A DNA stretch of 45,759 bases, from positions 1 to 45,759 of the forward strand of contig NZ_QUEE01000016.1 in NCBI RefSeq assembly GCF_003477885.1. Reading direction: 5' to 3'. Below, piece after piece: positions 38,589 to 45,759 of the stretch. The DNA comes from Lachnotalea sp. AF33-28. Lineage in GTDB: Bacteria > Bacillota > Clostridia > Lachnospirales > Lachnospiraceae. The position numbers and the translations under genes are program-made. The notes under the pieces were generated by a model. The model searched no databases, was not told where the DNA came from, and saw nothing but the letters and a program-made list of their open reading frames with translations. Positions within the stretch are counted from its first letter, which is position 1, and each line of letters starts with the position of its first letter.

Positions 38589-39824
38589 ATGAAAATGAAA
38601 GAACTGACATTGGAGAAATTTGAGGAAGCGGCGGAGATCGTAAAAAATGTTACACTGGAAACAAAGCTGGTATACAGTGAGTACTTCAGTGGACAGTCCG
38701 GGAACAAAGTCTATATAAAACCGGAGAATATGCAGTATACGGGCGCGTACAAGGTCAGAGGCGCCTACTATAAGATCAGCACTCTGACCGAGGAAGAGCG
38801 CAGCAAGGGACTGATTACGGCTTCTGCCGGGAACCATGCCCAGGGTGTCGCCTATGCTGCGAAGCTTTACGGCGTCAAAGCTACGATTGTGATGCCCGTT
38901 TCCACCCCTCTGATGAAGGTGAACCGCACAAAGAGCTATGGGGCGGAGGTGGTGCTCTACGGCAATGTCTATGATGAGGCCTGTGCCTATGCCTATCAGC
39001 TGGCGGAGGAAAAAGGATATACCTTTATCCATCCGTTCAATGATCTGACGGTGGCGGCCGGACAGGGCAGCATCGCAATGGAGATCGTAAAGGAGCTGCC
39101 TACGGTGGATTACATACTGGTGCCCATCGGCGGCGGCGGGCTGTGCACCGGCGTGTCCACGCTTGCAAAGCTGCTCAATCCGAGCATCAAGGTGATCGGT
39201 GTGGAGCCTGCGGGAGCCGCCTGCATGAAGGAATCGCTGTTTCAGGGCAAGGTGGTGACTCTTCCGGGAGTCAATACCATCGCGGACGGCACCGCTGTAA
39301 AGACGCCGGGAGATCTGCTGTTCCCGTATATTCAGAAAAATGTGGATGAAATCATCACCGTGGAGGATGAAGAGCTGATCGTTGCCTTCCTGGATCTTAT
39401 TGAGAATCATAAGATGGTGGCCGAGAATTCGGGGCTTTTGACCATCGCAGCCTTAAAGCATCTGAACGTGACCGGCAAGAAGGTGGTGCCGATCATCAGC
39501 GGCGGCAATATGGATGTGATCACCATGTCTTCCGTGGTACAGCACGGGCTGATCCAGAGAGACCGTATCTTCACCGTATCCGTGCTGCTGCCGGATACGC
39601 CCGGACAGCTGGTACACGTGGCTTCTGTGATCGCGGAGGCCAACGGCAATGTCATCAAGCTGGAGCACAACCAGTTCGTGAGCATCAACCGCAATGCCGC
39701 TGTGGAACTTAGGATCACCATAGAAGCATTCGGCACGGAGCATAAGGATGAAATCGTGCAGAAGCTGGCCGATGAAGGCTTCCGTCCGAAGGTAGTGCGT
39801 CAGAAGGGCATTATGATGAATTAA
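38589..39824 (+). CDS. ilvA: threonine ammonia-lyase with ACT domain
   Basis: PLP enzyme that deaminates threonine to 2-oxobutanoate. It has 411 residues. The PLP lysine is Lys55 in TGAYKVRGAYY, the phosphate-binding loop is VPIGGGGLCTG, and SAGNHAQGVAYAAK is the substrate-binding segment. From about residue 330 a single ACT domain follows (FTVSVLLPDTPGQLVHVASVIAEANGNVIKLEH). That short regulatory region fits the roughly 400-residue IlvA/TdcB form seen in Clostridia. A second ATG six bases in (38595) is also possible. Whether it is biosynthetic or catabolic cannot be told from sequence. Confidence 0.92.
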   Translation: MKMKELTLEKFEEAAEIVKNVTLETKLVYSEYFSGQSGNKVYIKPENMQYTGAYKVRGAYYKISTLTEEERSKGLITASAGNHAQGVAYAAKLYGVKATIVMPVSTPLMKVNRTKSYGAEVVLYGNVYDEACAYAYQLAEEKGYTFIHPFNDLTVAAGQGSIAMEIVKELPTVDYILVPIGGGGLCTGVSTLAKLLNPSIKVIGVEPAGAACMKESLFQGKVVTLPGVNTIADGTAVKTPGDLLFPYIQKNVDEIITVEDEELIVAFLDLIENHKMVAENSGLLTIAALKHLNVTGKKVVPIISGGNMDVITMSSVVQHGLIQRDRIFTVSVLLPDTPGQLVHVASVIAEANGNVIKLEHNQFVSINRNAAVELRITIEAFGTEHKDEIVQKLADEGFRPKVVRQKGIMMN

Positions 39825-39847
39825 ACTTATAAGAAGGAGATCCGCTC

Positions 39848-40813
39848 ATGAGAGAGATCCTATTTTTAGAGCCGGTATTTAAAGAGATGATCTGGGGCGG
39901 CCGGCGCCTCAAGGATGTGTATGGCTATGATATTCCCGGAGACGACACGGGAGAATGCTGGGCGATCAGCGCTCATCCGTCCGGCGACTGCACGGTCAGG
40001 GAAGGGCGCTTTCAGGGCATGAGCTTAAGCGGTCTGTGGAACAGCCGAAGGGAGCTGTTCGGAGGCCTTTCGGGGGAAGTGTTTCCTCTTCTTATCAAGA
40101 TCATCGATGCGAGGGATGACCTTAGCATTCAGGTGCATCCGGATGATACCTACGCCGGCCTTCATGAAAACGGCGCCCTTGGAAAGACGGAATGCTGGTA
40201 CATTCTGGATGCCCCTTTGGGCGGAGAAATTGTGATCGGGCATCATGCAAAGGATCACGAACAGGTGGAAGAGATGATCCGCGGCAAAAAGTGGGATTCT
40301 TTTATCCGGAAGGTTCCGGTTAAAAAAGGCGATTTCTTCCAGATCAATCCGGGCTGTGTCCACGCGATCAAGGGCGGTACGCTGATACTGGAAACACAGC
40401 AGAACAGCGATATCACATACCGGGTTTACGATTATGACAGGCTTAGCGGCGGCAGTCCCAGACAGCTTCATGTTGAGCAGAGCATTGACGTGATTAAAGC
40501 GCCGTTTGTGCCAGCCGCCAATGATTTCTGTACAGATGAGGGGGACGGCTGGAATATCACGAGGCTGGTCAGCTGCCCGTATTATTCGGTGTATAAGCTT
40601 CATCTGGAGCAGTCATACGAATTTGAACAGGTTCATCCCTTTATAAATGTCAGTGTGATTGATGGGGAGGGAACGGTGGACGCCCATCCGGTTAGGAAGG
40701 GATGCCATTTCATCCTGCCTGCAGACTACGGCATCTGCCGTTTTGAAGGCAGCATGACGCTCATCTGTTCCATACCCGGTTTAGAAACGGCGGAGGATAC
40801 TGCATGGCTTTAG
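39848..40813 (+). CDS. manA: mannose-6-phosphate isomerase, class I
   Basis: Zinc isomerase interconverting mannose-6-phosphate and fructose-6-phosphate. It has 321 residues, the short Firmicutes type. Visible are KEMIWGGRRL, LSIQVHPDDTYA with the zinc-binding Gln and His, GKTECWYIL with the zinc-binding Glu, and PGCVHAIKGGTLILETQQNSDITYRVYDYDR. AGAAGGAGA precedes the ATG. The rqcH start codon lies inside its last codons (10-base overlap). Confidence 0.95.
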   Translation: MREILFLEPVFKEMIWGGRRLKDVYGYDIPGDDTGECWAISAHPSGDCTVREGRFQGMSLSGLWNSRRELFGGLSGEVFPLLIKIIDARDDLSIQVHPDDTYAGLHENGALGKTECWYILDAPLGGEIVIGHHAKDHEQVEEMIRGKKWDSFIRKVPVKKGDFFQINPGCVHAIKGGTLILETQQNSDITYRVYDYDRLSGGSPRQLHVEQSIDVIKAPFVPAANDFCTDEGDGWNITRLVSCPYYSVYKLHLEQSYEFEQVHPFINVSVIDGEGTVDAHPVRKGCHFILPADYGICRFEGSMTLICSIPGLETAEDTAWL

Positions 40814-42537
40814 ATGGTATTGTAATAGCGAATCTGGTGCGGGATATGCAGCAGAAGCTGGTAAACGGGAGAATTTCCAAAATAGCCCAGCCGGAGAGCG
40901 ATGAGCTTTTGGTTACAGTCAAGAGCGGCAGAGAACAGCTAAGACTTCTGATATCAGTCAATGCCAGTCTGCCGTTACTGTATTTTGCCGACAGCACGAA
41001 GCAGAGCCCGATGACCGCCCCCAATTTCTGCATGCTGCTTCGCAAGCATATCGGCAGCGCGCGGATTGTTTCCGTAACACAGCCGGGGCTGGAACGCATC
41101 GTAGATCTGGAGCTTGAGCATCTGGATGAGCTGGGAGATGTCTGCAGAAAACATCTGATCGTCGAACTGATGGGAAAACACAGCAATATTATATTCTGCA
41201 ATGATGAGCATGTGATCATTGACAGTATTAAACATGTCAGCGCGCAGGTGAGTTCTGTGCGCGAGGTGCTGCCGGGACGTCCTTATTTTATACCGGAGAC
41301 GGTGAAAAAATATGATCCGTTATCCGTCACGGACTCTGCATTTATGGAAGTTCTGTCCCGCCCGCTCGCGCTGTCAAAAGCGCTCTATACGGGCCTCACC
41401 GGCATCAGCCCGATCATAGCGGAAGAACTCTGTTTTCTGGCCAGCCTGGACGCGGATGTGCCTGCGGAAAATCTGGATGAAAACGGGCGCCTGCATCTGC
41501 TGCGCACATTCCGATATCTGATGGAAGATGTCCAGGAAGGAAGATTCTGCCCCAATATCCGTTACAGAGCCAAAGAACCGGTGGAATTTGCATCCGTGCC
41601 TCTGACCTGCCTCGGAAGTCTGGAAGAGAAGCGTTTTGAGAGCATCAGTGAGGTGCTGAAGGAATTTTATGCTGCGAAGGAAACCTATACCAGGATCCGT
41701 CAGAAATCTGCGGATTTACGTAAGATCGTACAGAACGCGCTGGAGCGCGGTATGAAGAAATACGATCTGCAGGCAAAACAGCTTAAAGATACACAGAAGC
41801 GCGAAAAATACAGAATATACGGTGAGCTGCTCAATACCTACGGCTATTCTCTGGAGGAAAACGCGGATCAGCTGACCTGCATGAATTATTATACAAACGA
41901 GGAGATCACCTTTCCGCTGGATCCTAACCTCACGGCGAAAGAGAACGCCAGAAAGTATTTTGACAGATACGCGAAGCTGAAGCGCACCTACGAGGCGCTA
42001 AGCGGTCATATACGGGAAACACAAGCGCAGATCGCTCATCTGGAGTCCATTTCCGCATCGCTGGATATGGCTGTTCTGGAAGAGGATCTGATGCAGATCA
42101 AACTGGAACTGCAGGAATACGGCTACATTAAAAAGCATGCTCAGGGCAGGAAACGGGAGAAAATAGTCAGCCGTCCCTACCATTATCTGTCCTCAGACGG
42201 GTTTCATATGTATGTGGGCAAGAACAATTATCAGAATGAGGAGCTCACATTTCAGACGGCCACGGGAAATGACTGGTGGTTTCACGCCAAAGGGATTCCC
42301 GGAAGCCACGTCATCGTGAAATCGGAAGGAAAAGAGCTGCCGGACCGCGTCTTTGAAGAGGCTGCCGCCCTGGCCGCCTACTATTCCAAGGGGCGGGATG
42401 CCAGCAAGGTGGAAATCGATTATATTGAGAAAAAGCATGTGAAGAAAACACCCGGAGGTGCGCCGGGCTTTGTAATCTATCATACCAATTATTCCATGAT
42501 GGTCGAGCCTTCTGTGGAACATCTCAAACAGCTTTGA
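40804..42537 (+). CDS. rqcH: ribosome quality control protein RqcH (NFACT family)
   Basis: Binds stalled 50S-peptidyl-tRNA complexes and adds C-terminal alanine tails; older annotations call it fibronectin-binding protein. It has 577 residues: NFACT-N (about 1-200), helix-hairpin-helix and coiled-coil middle (about 200-430), and the C-terminal NFACT-R domain with DWWFHAKGIPGSHVIVK. The tailing motif that is Asp97-Arg98 in Bacillus reads Glu97-Arg98 here (GLERIV), a conservative change at the same numbering. It overlaps manA by 10 bases and ends at a strong terminator. Confidence 0.94.
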   Translation: MALDGIVIANLVRDMQQKLVNGRISKIAQPESDELLVTVKSGREQLRLLISVNASLPLLYFADSTKQSPMTAPNFCMLLRKHIGSARIVSVTQPGLERIVDLELEHLDELGDVCRKHLIVELMGKHSNIIFCNDEHVIIDSIKHVSAQVSSVREVLPGRPYFIPETVKKYDPLSVTDSAFMEVLSRPLALSKALYTGLTGISPIIAEELCFLASLDADVPAENLDENGRLHLLRTFRYLMEDVQEGRFCPNIRYRAKEPVEFASVPLTCLGSLEEKRFESISEVLKEFYAAKETYTRIRQKSADLRKIVQNALERGMKKYDLQAKQLKDTQKREKYRIYGELLNTYGYSLEENADQLTCMNYYTNEEITFPLDPNLTAKENARKYFDRYAKLKRTYEALSGHIRETQAQIAHLESISASLDMAVLEEDLMQIKLELQEYGYIKKHAQGRKREKIVSRPYHYLSSDGFHMYVGKNNYQNEELTFQTATGNDWWFHAKGIPGSHVIVKSEGKELPDRVFEEAAALAAYYSKGRDASKVEIDYIEKKHVKKTPGGAPGFVIYHTNYSMMVEPSVEHLKQL

Positions 42538-42540
42538 GTA

Positions 42541-42582
42541 AAAACTTCTGAAATAGATTATAAATATTTCAGAAGTTTTTTG
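42541..42582 (+). terminator. terminator of the manA-rqcH unit
   Basis: AAAACTTCTGAAATA (42541-42555) pairs with TATTTCAGAAGTTTT (42564-42578), followed by more T and TGTTTT. Confidence 0.88.
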
Positions 42583-42602
42583 TTTTATCATAAAATATGG
42601 TA

Positions 42603-42631
42603 TTTACTAGATTAGCAGCCTATGCTATTAT
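42603..42631 (+). promoter_or_regulatory. putative promoter of degV
   Basis: TTTACT (42603-42608), a 17-base spacer and TATTAT (42626-42631). This gives an AT-rich leader of about 135 bases before the start codon, in which I see no gene. Confidence 0.55.
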
Positions 42632-42771
42632 ATGTAGTAATGAATACTATATAAGGCGGCGTTTTGAATTATACATGAAAAAAGTGTAAACCGGGCATAA
42701 CTGTATTAATAACGGTATTGTTTTATAAGGCCTGATATGCCATAAAAACGGGCGCGGAAATGAGGATGAAT

Positions 42772-43614
42772 ATGAAGTATAAAATCATTGTGGACAGTTG
42801 CTGTGACTTGACAGAAGAATTGAAAATGGATCAACATTTTCAGGTGATTCCGCTCACTCTGCAGGTGGGTGATACTTATATGGTGGATGATGAGACCTTC
42901 GATCAGGCAAGGTTCCTCAAACTGGTGGATGAAAGTGCAGAATGTCCGAAATCGGCATGCCCCTCTCCTGAGAGTTTTAAGCTGGCTTATGAGGCGGCGG
43001 ATGCGGAAGGGATTTTTGTGGTGACGCTTTCCCAGCATTTAAGCGGTACTTACAACAGCGCACAGCTTGCGAAAAACCTCTATGAAGAGGAACATGGCAA
43101 GGACAAGAAGATAGCGGTGTTCAGTTCGGATTCCGCGGCTTCCGGCGAGAGCCTGATCGCATTAAAGATTCAGGAACTCTGTGAAGCTGGTCTCTCCTTT
43201 GAGGAGGTGGTGGAGCAGATCTCCGGTTTCCGCGATCACATGCTCACTTATTTCGTGCTGGAAAATCTGGATACTCTCCGCAAAAACGGCAGGCTGTCCG
43301 GACTTCAGGCACTGTTTGCGACAGCACTGAACATTAAGCCGGTGATGGCGGGAGATCACGGTGTGATTGTTAAACTGGATCAGGCGAGGGGGATCAATAA
43401 AGCGCTGAATAAGATGATTGATCTGGCTGTAAAGAGTGCGGTGAATACTGAAAAGAAGATTTTGGGAATCACTCACTGCAACTGTCTGGAGAGGGCGCTT
43501 TACGTGAAAGATGAGATCTGCAGAAGGCTGAAGTTTAAAGACATCTATATTGTGGACGCAGCCGGAGTCAGCAGCATGTATGCCAACGAAGGCGGCATTG
43601 TGATGTGTCTGTAA
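42772..43614 (+). CDS. DegV family fatty-acid-binding protein
   Basis: A 280-residue protein from ATG 42772 (MKYKIIVDSCCDL), with GAGG six bases upstream; an ATG twelve bases earlier is less well placed. DegV marks are IVDSCCDL, VIPLTLQVGDTYMVDDE, SACPSPESFKLAYE, TLSQHLSGTYNSAQLAK and LRKNGRLSG. FakB-type members of this family present fatty acids to the kinase FakA, which is not encoded here. It is monocistronic, between two terminators. Confidence 0.93.
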   Translation: MKYKIIVDSCCDLTEELKMDQHFQVIPLTLQVGDTYMVDDETFDQARFLKLVDESAECPKSACPSPESFKLAYEAADAEGIFVVTLSQHLSGTYNSAQLAKNLYEEEHGKDKKIAVFSSDSAASGESLIALKIQELCEAGLSFEEVVEQISGFRDHMLTYFVLENLDTLRKNGRLSGLQALFATALNIKPVMAGDHGVIVKLDQARGINKALNKMIDLAVKSAVNTEKKILGITHCNCLERALYVKDEICRRLKFKDIYIVDAAGVSSMYANEGGIVMCL

Positions 43615-43633
43615 AACGGTCAGACTATGTATG

Positions 43634-43659
43634 GGCGGCAGCTGATTGCCGCCTTTTTT
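43634..43659 (+). terminator. terminator of degV
   Basis: GGCGGCA (43634-43640) pairs with TGCCGCC (43647-43653), followed by six T. The convergent permease gene ends 4 bases later. Confidence 0.88.
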
Positions 43660-43663
43660 CTGT

Positions 43664-44461
43664 TTAAAATTTCTTCTTTACCTTCTTCTCAAGCATCGTG
43701 ATGAAGTAATACAGGATTGCGGAAAGAACACATAAAACGATGATGCTTAGCATTACCAGATCCATTTTAAACACCTGGCTGCCATAGATGATCAGATATC
43801 CCAGCCCTTTATTGGCGGCCAGGAATTCGCCGATGATGATGCCGACCAGGCAAAGCCCGATATTCACTTTCATCGTACTGATGATGATGGGGATGGAACT
43901 GGGAACCAGGACCTTGCTTAACACATCTTTTTTCTTTCCGCCAAGCGTATATATGAGCTTGATTTTATCCTGGTCCACGCCCAAAAACCCGGTAGTCAGC
44001 GTGATGATGGAACCGAAAACAGCAATGATGATGCCGACCACAATGATAGTTTTCAGGTTATTGCCCAGCCATACGATTAAAACCGGCGCCAGCGCCGATT
44101 TTGGCAGGCTGTTGAGTACCACGAGATACGGCTCCAGAGTCTCGGAAATCCCTTTATTGCTCCAGAGCAGGATGGCAAGCAGAAGGCCCAGCACGGTTAC
44201 CAGAAGAAAGCTCGCCACCGTTTCCATCAGGGTGACACCGATATGATAGAATATGCTCCCGTCCTTGGCCATGGTAAGAAACAGACTTCCGATGCGGGAG
44301 GGACTGCTGAAGATAAAGTCGTTGATCAGGCCGCCTCTTGCGGCGGCTTCCCATACTGCGATGAACAGGATCAGGATCAGGATTCTAAGGAAAAATACCT
44401 TTTGTTTATGACGTTTCTCTTTCAGCAGAAACTTTGCTTGTGCTGCCGACAGCTTCTCCAT
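43664..44461 (-). CDS. SsuC/TauC-like ABC permease
   Basis: Importer membrane subunit, 265 residues, with about six spans after a basic, cytoplasmic N-terminus. The ABC-contact loop is VLVPSSIPIIISTMKVNIGLCLVGIIIGEFLAANKGLGYLI, the EAA-type motif of nitrate/sulfonate/taurine and thiamine-precursor permeases. Its start lies 56 bases inside the end of the ATPase gene, an unusually long overlap, with GGAG ten bases before the ATG. No periplasmic-type binding protein gene is found next to it. The substrate is undetermined. Confidence 0.9.
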   Translation of the reverse strand: MEKLSAAQAKFLLKEKRHKQKVFFLRILILILFIAVWEAAARGGLINDFIFSSPSRIGSLFLTMAKDGSIFYHIGVTLMETVASFLLVTVLGLLLAILLWSNKGISETLEPYLVVLNSLPKSALAPVLIVWLGNNLKTIIVVGIIIAVFGSIITLTTGFLGVDQDKIKLIYTLGGKKKDVLSKVLVPSSIPIIISTMKVNIGLCLVGIIIGEFLAANKGLGYLIIYGSQVFKMDLVMLSIIVLCVLSAILYYFITMLEKKVKKKF

Positions 44462-45200
44462 CTCCTTTTAGCTCCTTCCATATTTGATTAAAATAGCTGT
44501 GAAACTCTTTGGTATTTCTGCGCTGCATAGGGGACAGGCCCTTTTCTTCAAAGGTGATGGGCATGATTTTTTTGATGGTGCCGGGACGATGGGAGAGGAT
44601 GATGACGCGGTCTCCCATGCTGACCGCCTCCGAGAGGTCATGGGTGACGAGTATGGCTGTTTTTCCGGCATTTCGGATGATGCTGCCGATATCGTCGCCC
44701 ACCTCCAGCCTTGTCTGATAGTCAAGGGCGGAAAACGGTTCATCTAATAAAAGAATATCCGGCTCTAAGGCCAGGGTGCGGATCAGTGCCGCGCGCTGCC
44801 TCATACCTCCGGATAATTCAGAAGGGGCGCTCCGTTTAAAATGCTCCAGGCCATAGGTCTTTAGCATTTTTAAAACTTTTTCTTTATTTTCCGGTGTCAG
44901 TTTATGCTGAATTTCCAAGCCTAAGGTTACGTTGTCATATACTGTACGCCATTCCAGAAGATGATCCTTCTGCAGCATATAGCCAACGGAGGCGCCATCT
45001 ACCCGGATTGTTCCGCTTTCCGGCTCGATCAGCCCGCAGATCAGCGACAGCAGTGTGGACTTTCCGCATCCGGACGGCCCTACGATCGCTACGAATTCCC
45101 CTTTCATGACCTGAAAATTGATGTTTTCCAAAGCGGCAGTTTCCCCGTCCAGGGAATGGTAGGAGAAACTGATCTGGTCTAAAGTTAATATTGGGTTCAT
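44406..45200 (-). CDS. SsuB/TauB-like ABC ATPase
   Basis: ATP-binding subunit of 264 residues from ATG 45200, which has GGAGG seven bases upstream. Walker A is GPSGCGKST, the Q-loop is MLQKDHLLEW, the signature is LSGGMRQR, and Walker B is ILLLDEPFSALD; TDLSEAVSM-type H-loop THDLSEAVSMGD follows. This is the nitrate/sulfonate/taurine importer class. The C-terminal tail overlaps the permease gene. A leader with terminator-like hairpins lies upstream, hinting at attenuation. Confidence 0.92.
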   Translation of the reverse strand: MNPILTLDQISFSYHSLDGETAALENINFQVMKGEFVAIVGPSGCGKSTLLSLICGLIEPESGTIRVDGASVGYMLQKDHLLEWRTVYDNVTLGLEIQHKLTPENKEKVLKMLKTYGLEHFKRSAPSELSGGMRQRAALIRTLALEPDILLLDEPFSALDYQTRLEVGDDIGSIIRNAGKTAILVTHDLSEAVSMGDRVIILSHRPGTIKKIMPITFEEKGLSPMQRRNTKEFHSYFNQIWKELKGDGEAVGSTSKVSAERETS

Positions 45201-45258
45201 GTACGGTCCTCCAAAACATCTATATTGTATTGTATGGAAAAATCCGCCGGTGGTGATG

Positions 45259-45366
45259 AAAAAATACTGCCGAATCAGAGGCTTTCGGCAGCGCAGTACA
45301 ATCCGATGCTGAACCGCCTGTGAAATGAAAAAGAATCCCGCGAACAGGATGCTCTTTAATTCACAG
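45259..45366 (-). promoter_or_regulatory. structured leader with two terminator-like hairpins before the ABC importer
   Basis: On the minus strand, CTGTGAA/TTCACAG (plus 45360-45366 and 45318-45324) encloses a UUCG-capped stem ATCCTG/CGGGAT (plus 45335-45350) followed by TCTTTTTC. Further on, CTGCCGAA/TTCGGCAG (plus 45267-45274 and 45284-45291) is followed by TATTTTTT. The last hairpin ends about 60 bases before the ATPase start. I do not recognise a known riboswitch consensus; attenuation is an inference. Confidence 0.5.
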
Positions 45367-45382
45367 TACTTACTTTCACACG

Positions 45383-45412
45383 AAAAAAAGCCCTGAAATC
45401 TCAAGGCTTTTT
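45383..45412 (-). terminator. terminator of the tRNA-Thr gene
   Basis: On the minus strand AAAAAGCCTTGA pairs with TCAGGGCTTTTT (one G-U) around GATT, then T continues. It begins a few bases after the tRNA 3' end. Confidence 0.85.
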
Positions 45413-45416
45413 CAAA

Positions 45417-45489
<73 letters not shown>

Positions 45490-45511
45490 TTGCTGACTCA
45501 CAGCAAATATA

Positions 45512-45539
45512 ATTATACTAAAAAAATAAAAATATGCAA
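45512..45539 (-). promoter_or_regulatory. promoter of tRNA-Thr
   Basis: On the minus strand TTGCAT (plus 45534-45539), a 16-base spacer and TATAAT (plus 45512-45517), about 25 bases before the mature tRNA 5' end. Confidence 0.7.
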
Positions 45540-45571
45540 GCACTTTTTTCGGAAATTTGTTTTAATAATTT

Positions 45572-45722
45572 GTAACAGTTCAGACGGCGGGAAAAATAGT
45601 GCAAAAGCAGGCGTTGAGCTTGCTCATAAGACTGTTTTTGTGCTATTTGTCACATCGGATGGACATCCGATGCTTCTTGACCGGTTTTTTCGGTCAAGAA
45701 GATGAGCCGTCTGAACTGTTAC
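45572..45722. mobile_element. three-hairpin MITE-like element, copy D
   Basis: A 151-bp element between perfect 8-bp direct repeats AATAATTT (45564-45571 and 45723-45730). Its ends, GTAACAGTTCAGACGGC and the reverse complement, are perfect 17-bp inverted repeats. Inside are three more stems in a row: AAATAG..CAG (45594-45610 with 45632-45648, three mismatches), CATCGGAT/ATCCGATG (45653-45672) and CTTCTTGACCG/CGGTCAAGAAG (45673-45701). It has no coding capacity. The ends resemble those of copy A (GTTACAGTTCA) but the interior is different. Confidence 0.75.
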
Positions 45723-45759
45723 AATAATTTTGATAGAGTTTTTTAAGAAAGAAAGCGGA

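Noticed and set aside
45236..45366. TPP riboswitch before the SsuBC-like importer
   Set aside because: I could not find the conserved CTGAGA or ACCTGATC-type segments of that riboswitch.

Overview
The window looks like chromosomal DNA of a Gram-positive anaerobe of the class Clostridia, most likely a Lachnospiraceae-type gut bacterium. The reasons are the conserved order DUF177-rpmF-plsX-acpP-rnc-smc-ftsY, strong AGGAGG-type ribosome binding sites, sigma-A promoters of the TTGACA-17-TATAAT kind, a YtrA-type GntR/ABC unit, and several VanR/BceR-like two-component systems. I cannot name the genus from sequence alone.

Layout. (1) 89-2549, minus: a VanRS-like response regulator and an unusual multi-membrane-span histidine kinase. 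(2) 2849-4826, plus: an autoregulated GntR(YtrA)-ABC-permease operon that ends in a bidirectional terminator. (3) 4831-8346, minus: aromatic amino acid operon aroF-tyrA-aroA with a consensus promoter and an upstream 11-bp inverted repeat. (4) 8517-10753, plus: an EF-G paralogue with altered GTPase motifs, then a long hairpin and a small unknown gene. (5) 11218-16504, plus: a BceRS-like two-component system driving a MacB/FtsX-type ABC exporter through a four-half-site GTGAC operator. (6) 16510-18636: accessory stretch with a GNAT acetyltransferase and a DUF1848 gene between two copies of a palindromic miniature mobile element. (7) 18668-26764, plus: serine hydrolase, orphan zf-HC2 membrane protein, polA, coaE, WalJ-like MBL hydrolase, ACT protein and PFL/DUF711 protein. 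(8) 26784-28145, minus: tmcAL. (9) 28344-42582, plus: another palindromic element, pta (without ackA), the DUF177-rpmF pair, a V4R protein beside a broken diguanylate cyclase gene, plsX-acpP-rnc-smc-ftsY, then ilvA, manA and rqcH. (10) degV on plus; then, on minus, an SsuBC-like ABC pair behind a structured leader, and tRNA-Thr(CGT). A fourth miniature element lies upstream of the tRNA promoter.

The most interesting signal is not a protein gene. It is a set of structured, non-coding, mobile-looking DNA elements. Copies near 16.5, 18.5 and 28.4 kb share about 35-bp palindromic arms, and two of these copies carry different internal hairpin 'cargo' between conserved flanks. The cargo hairpin of the 16.5-kb copy also occurs on its own directly upstream of the Shine-Dalgarno of two genes (DUF1848 and rnc). 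A separate three-hairpin element at 45.6 kb has related ends (GTWAC-GTTCA) and, like the 16.5-kb copy, a perfect 8-bp target duplication.

The second signal is regulatory. The TGTGAC-N6-GTCAC core found in the ABC exporter operator recurs just upstream of the putative -35 of the first two-component system. This suggests that the BceR-like regulator controls both loci.

All family assignments are from reading motifs by eye. No database search was run.
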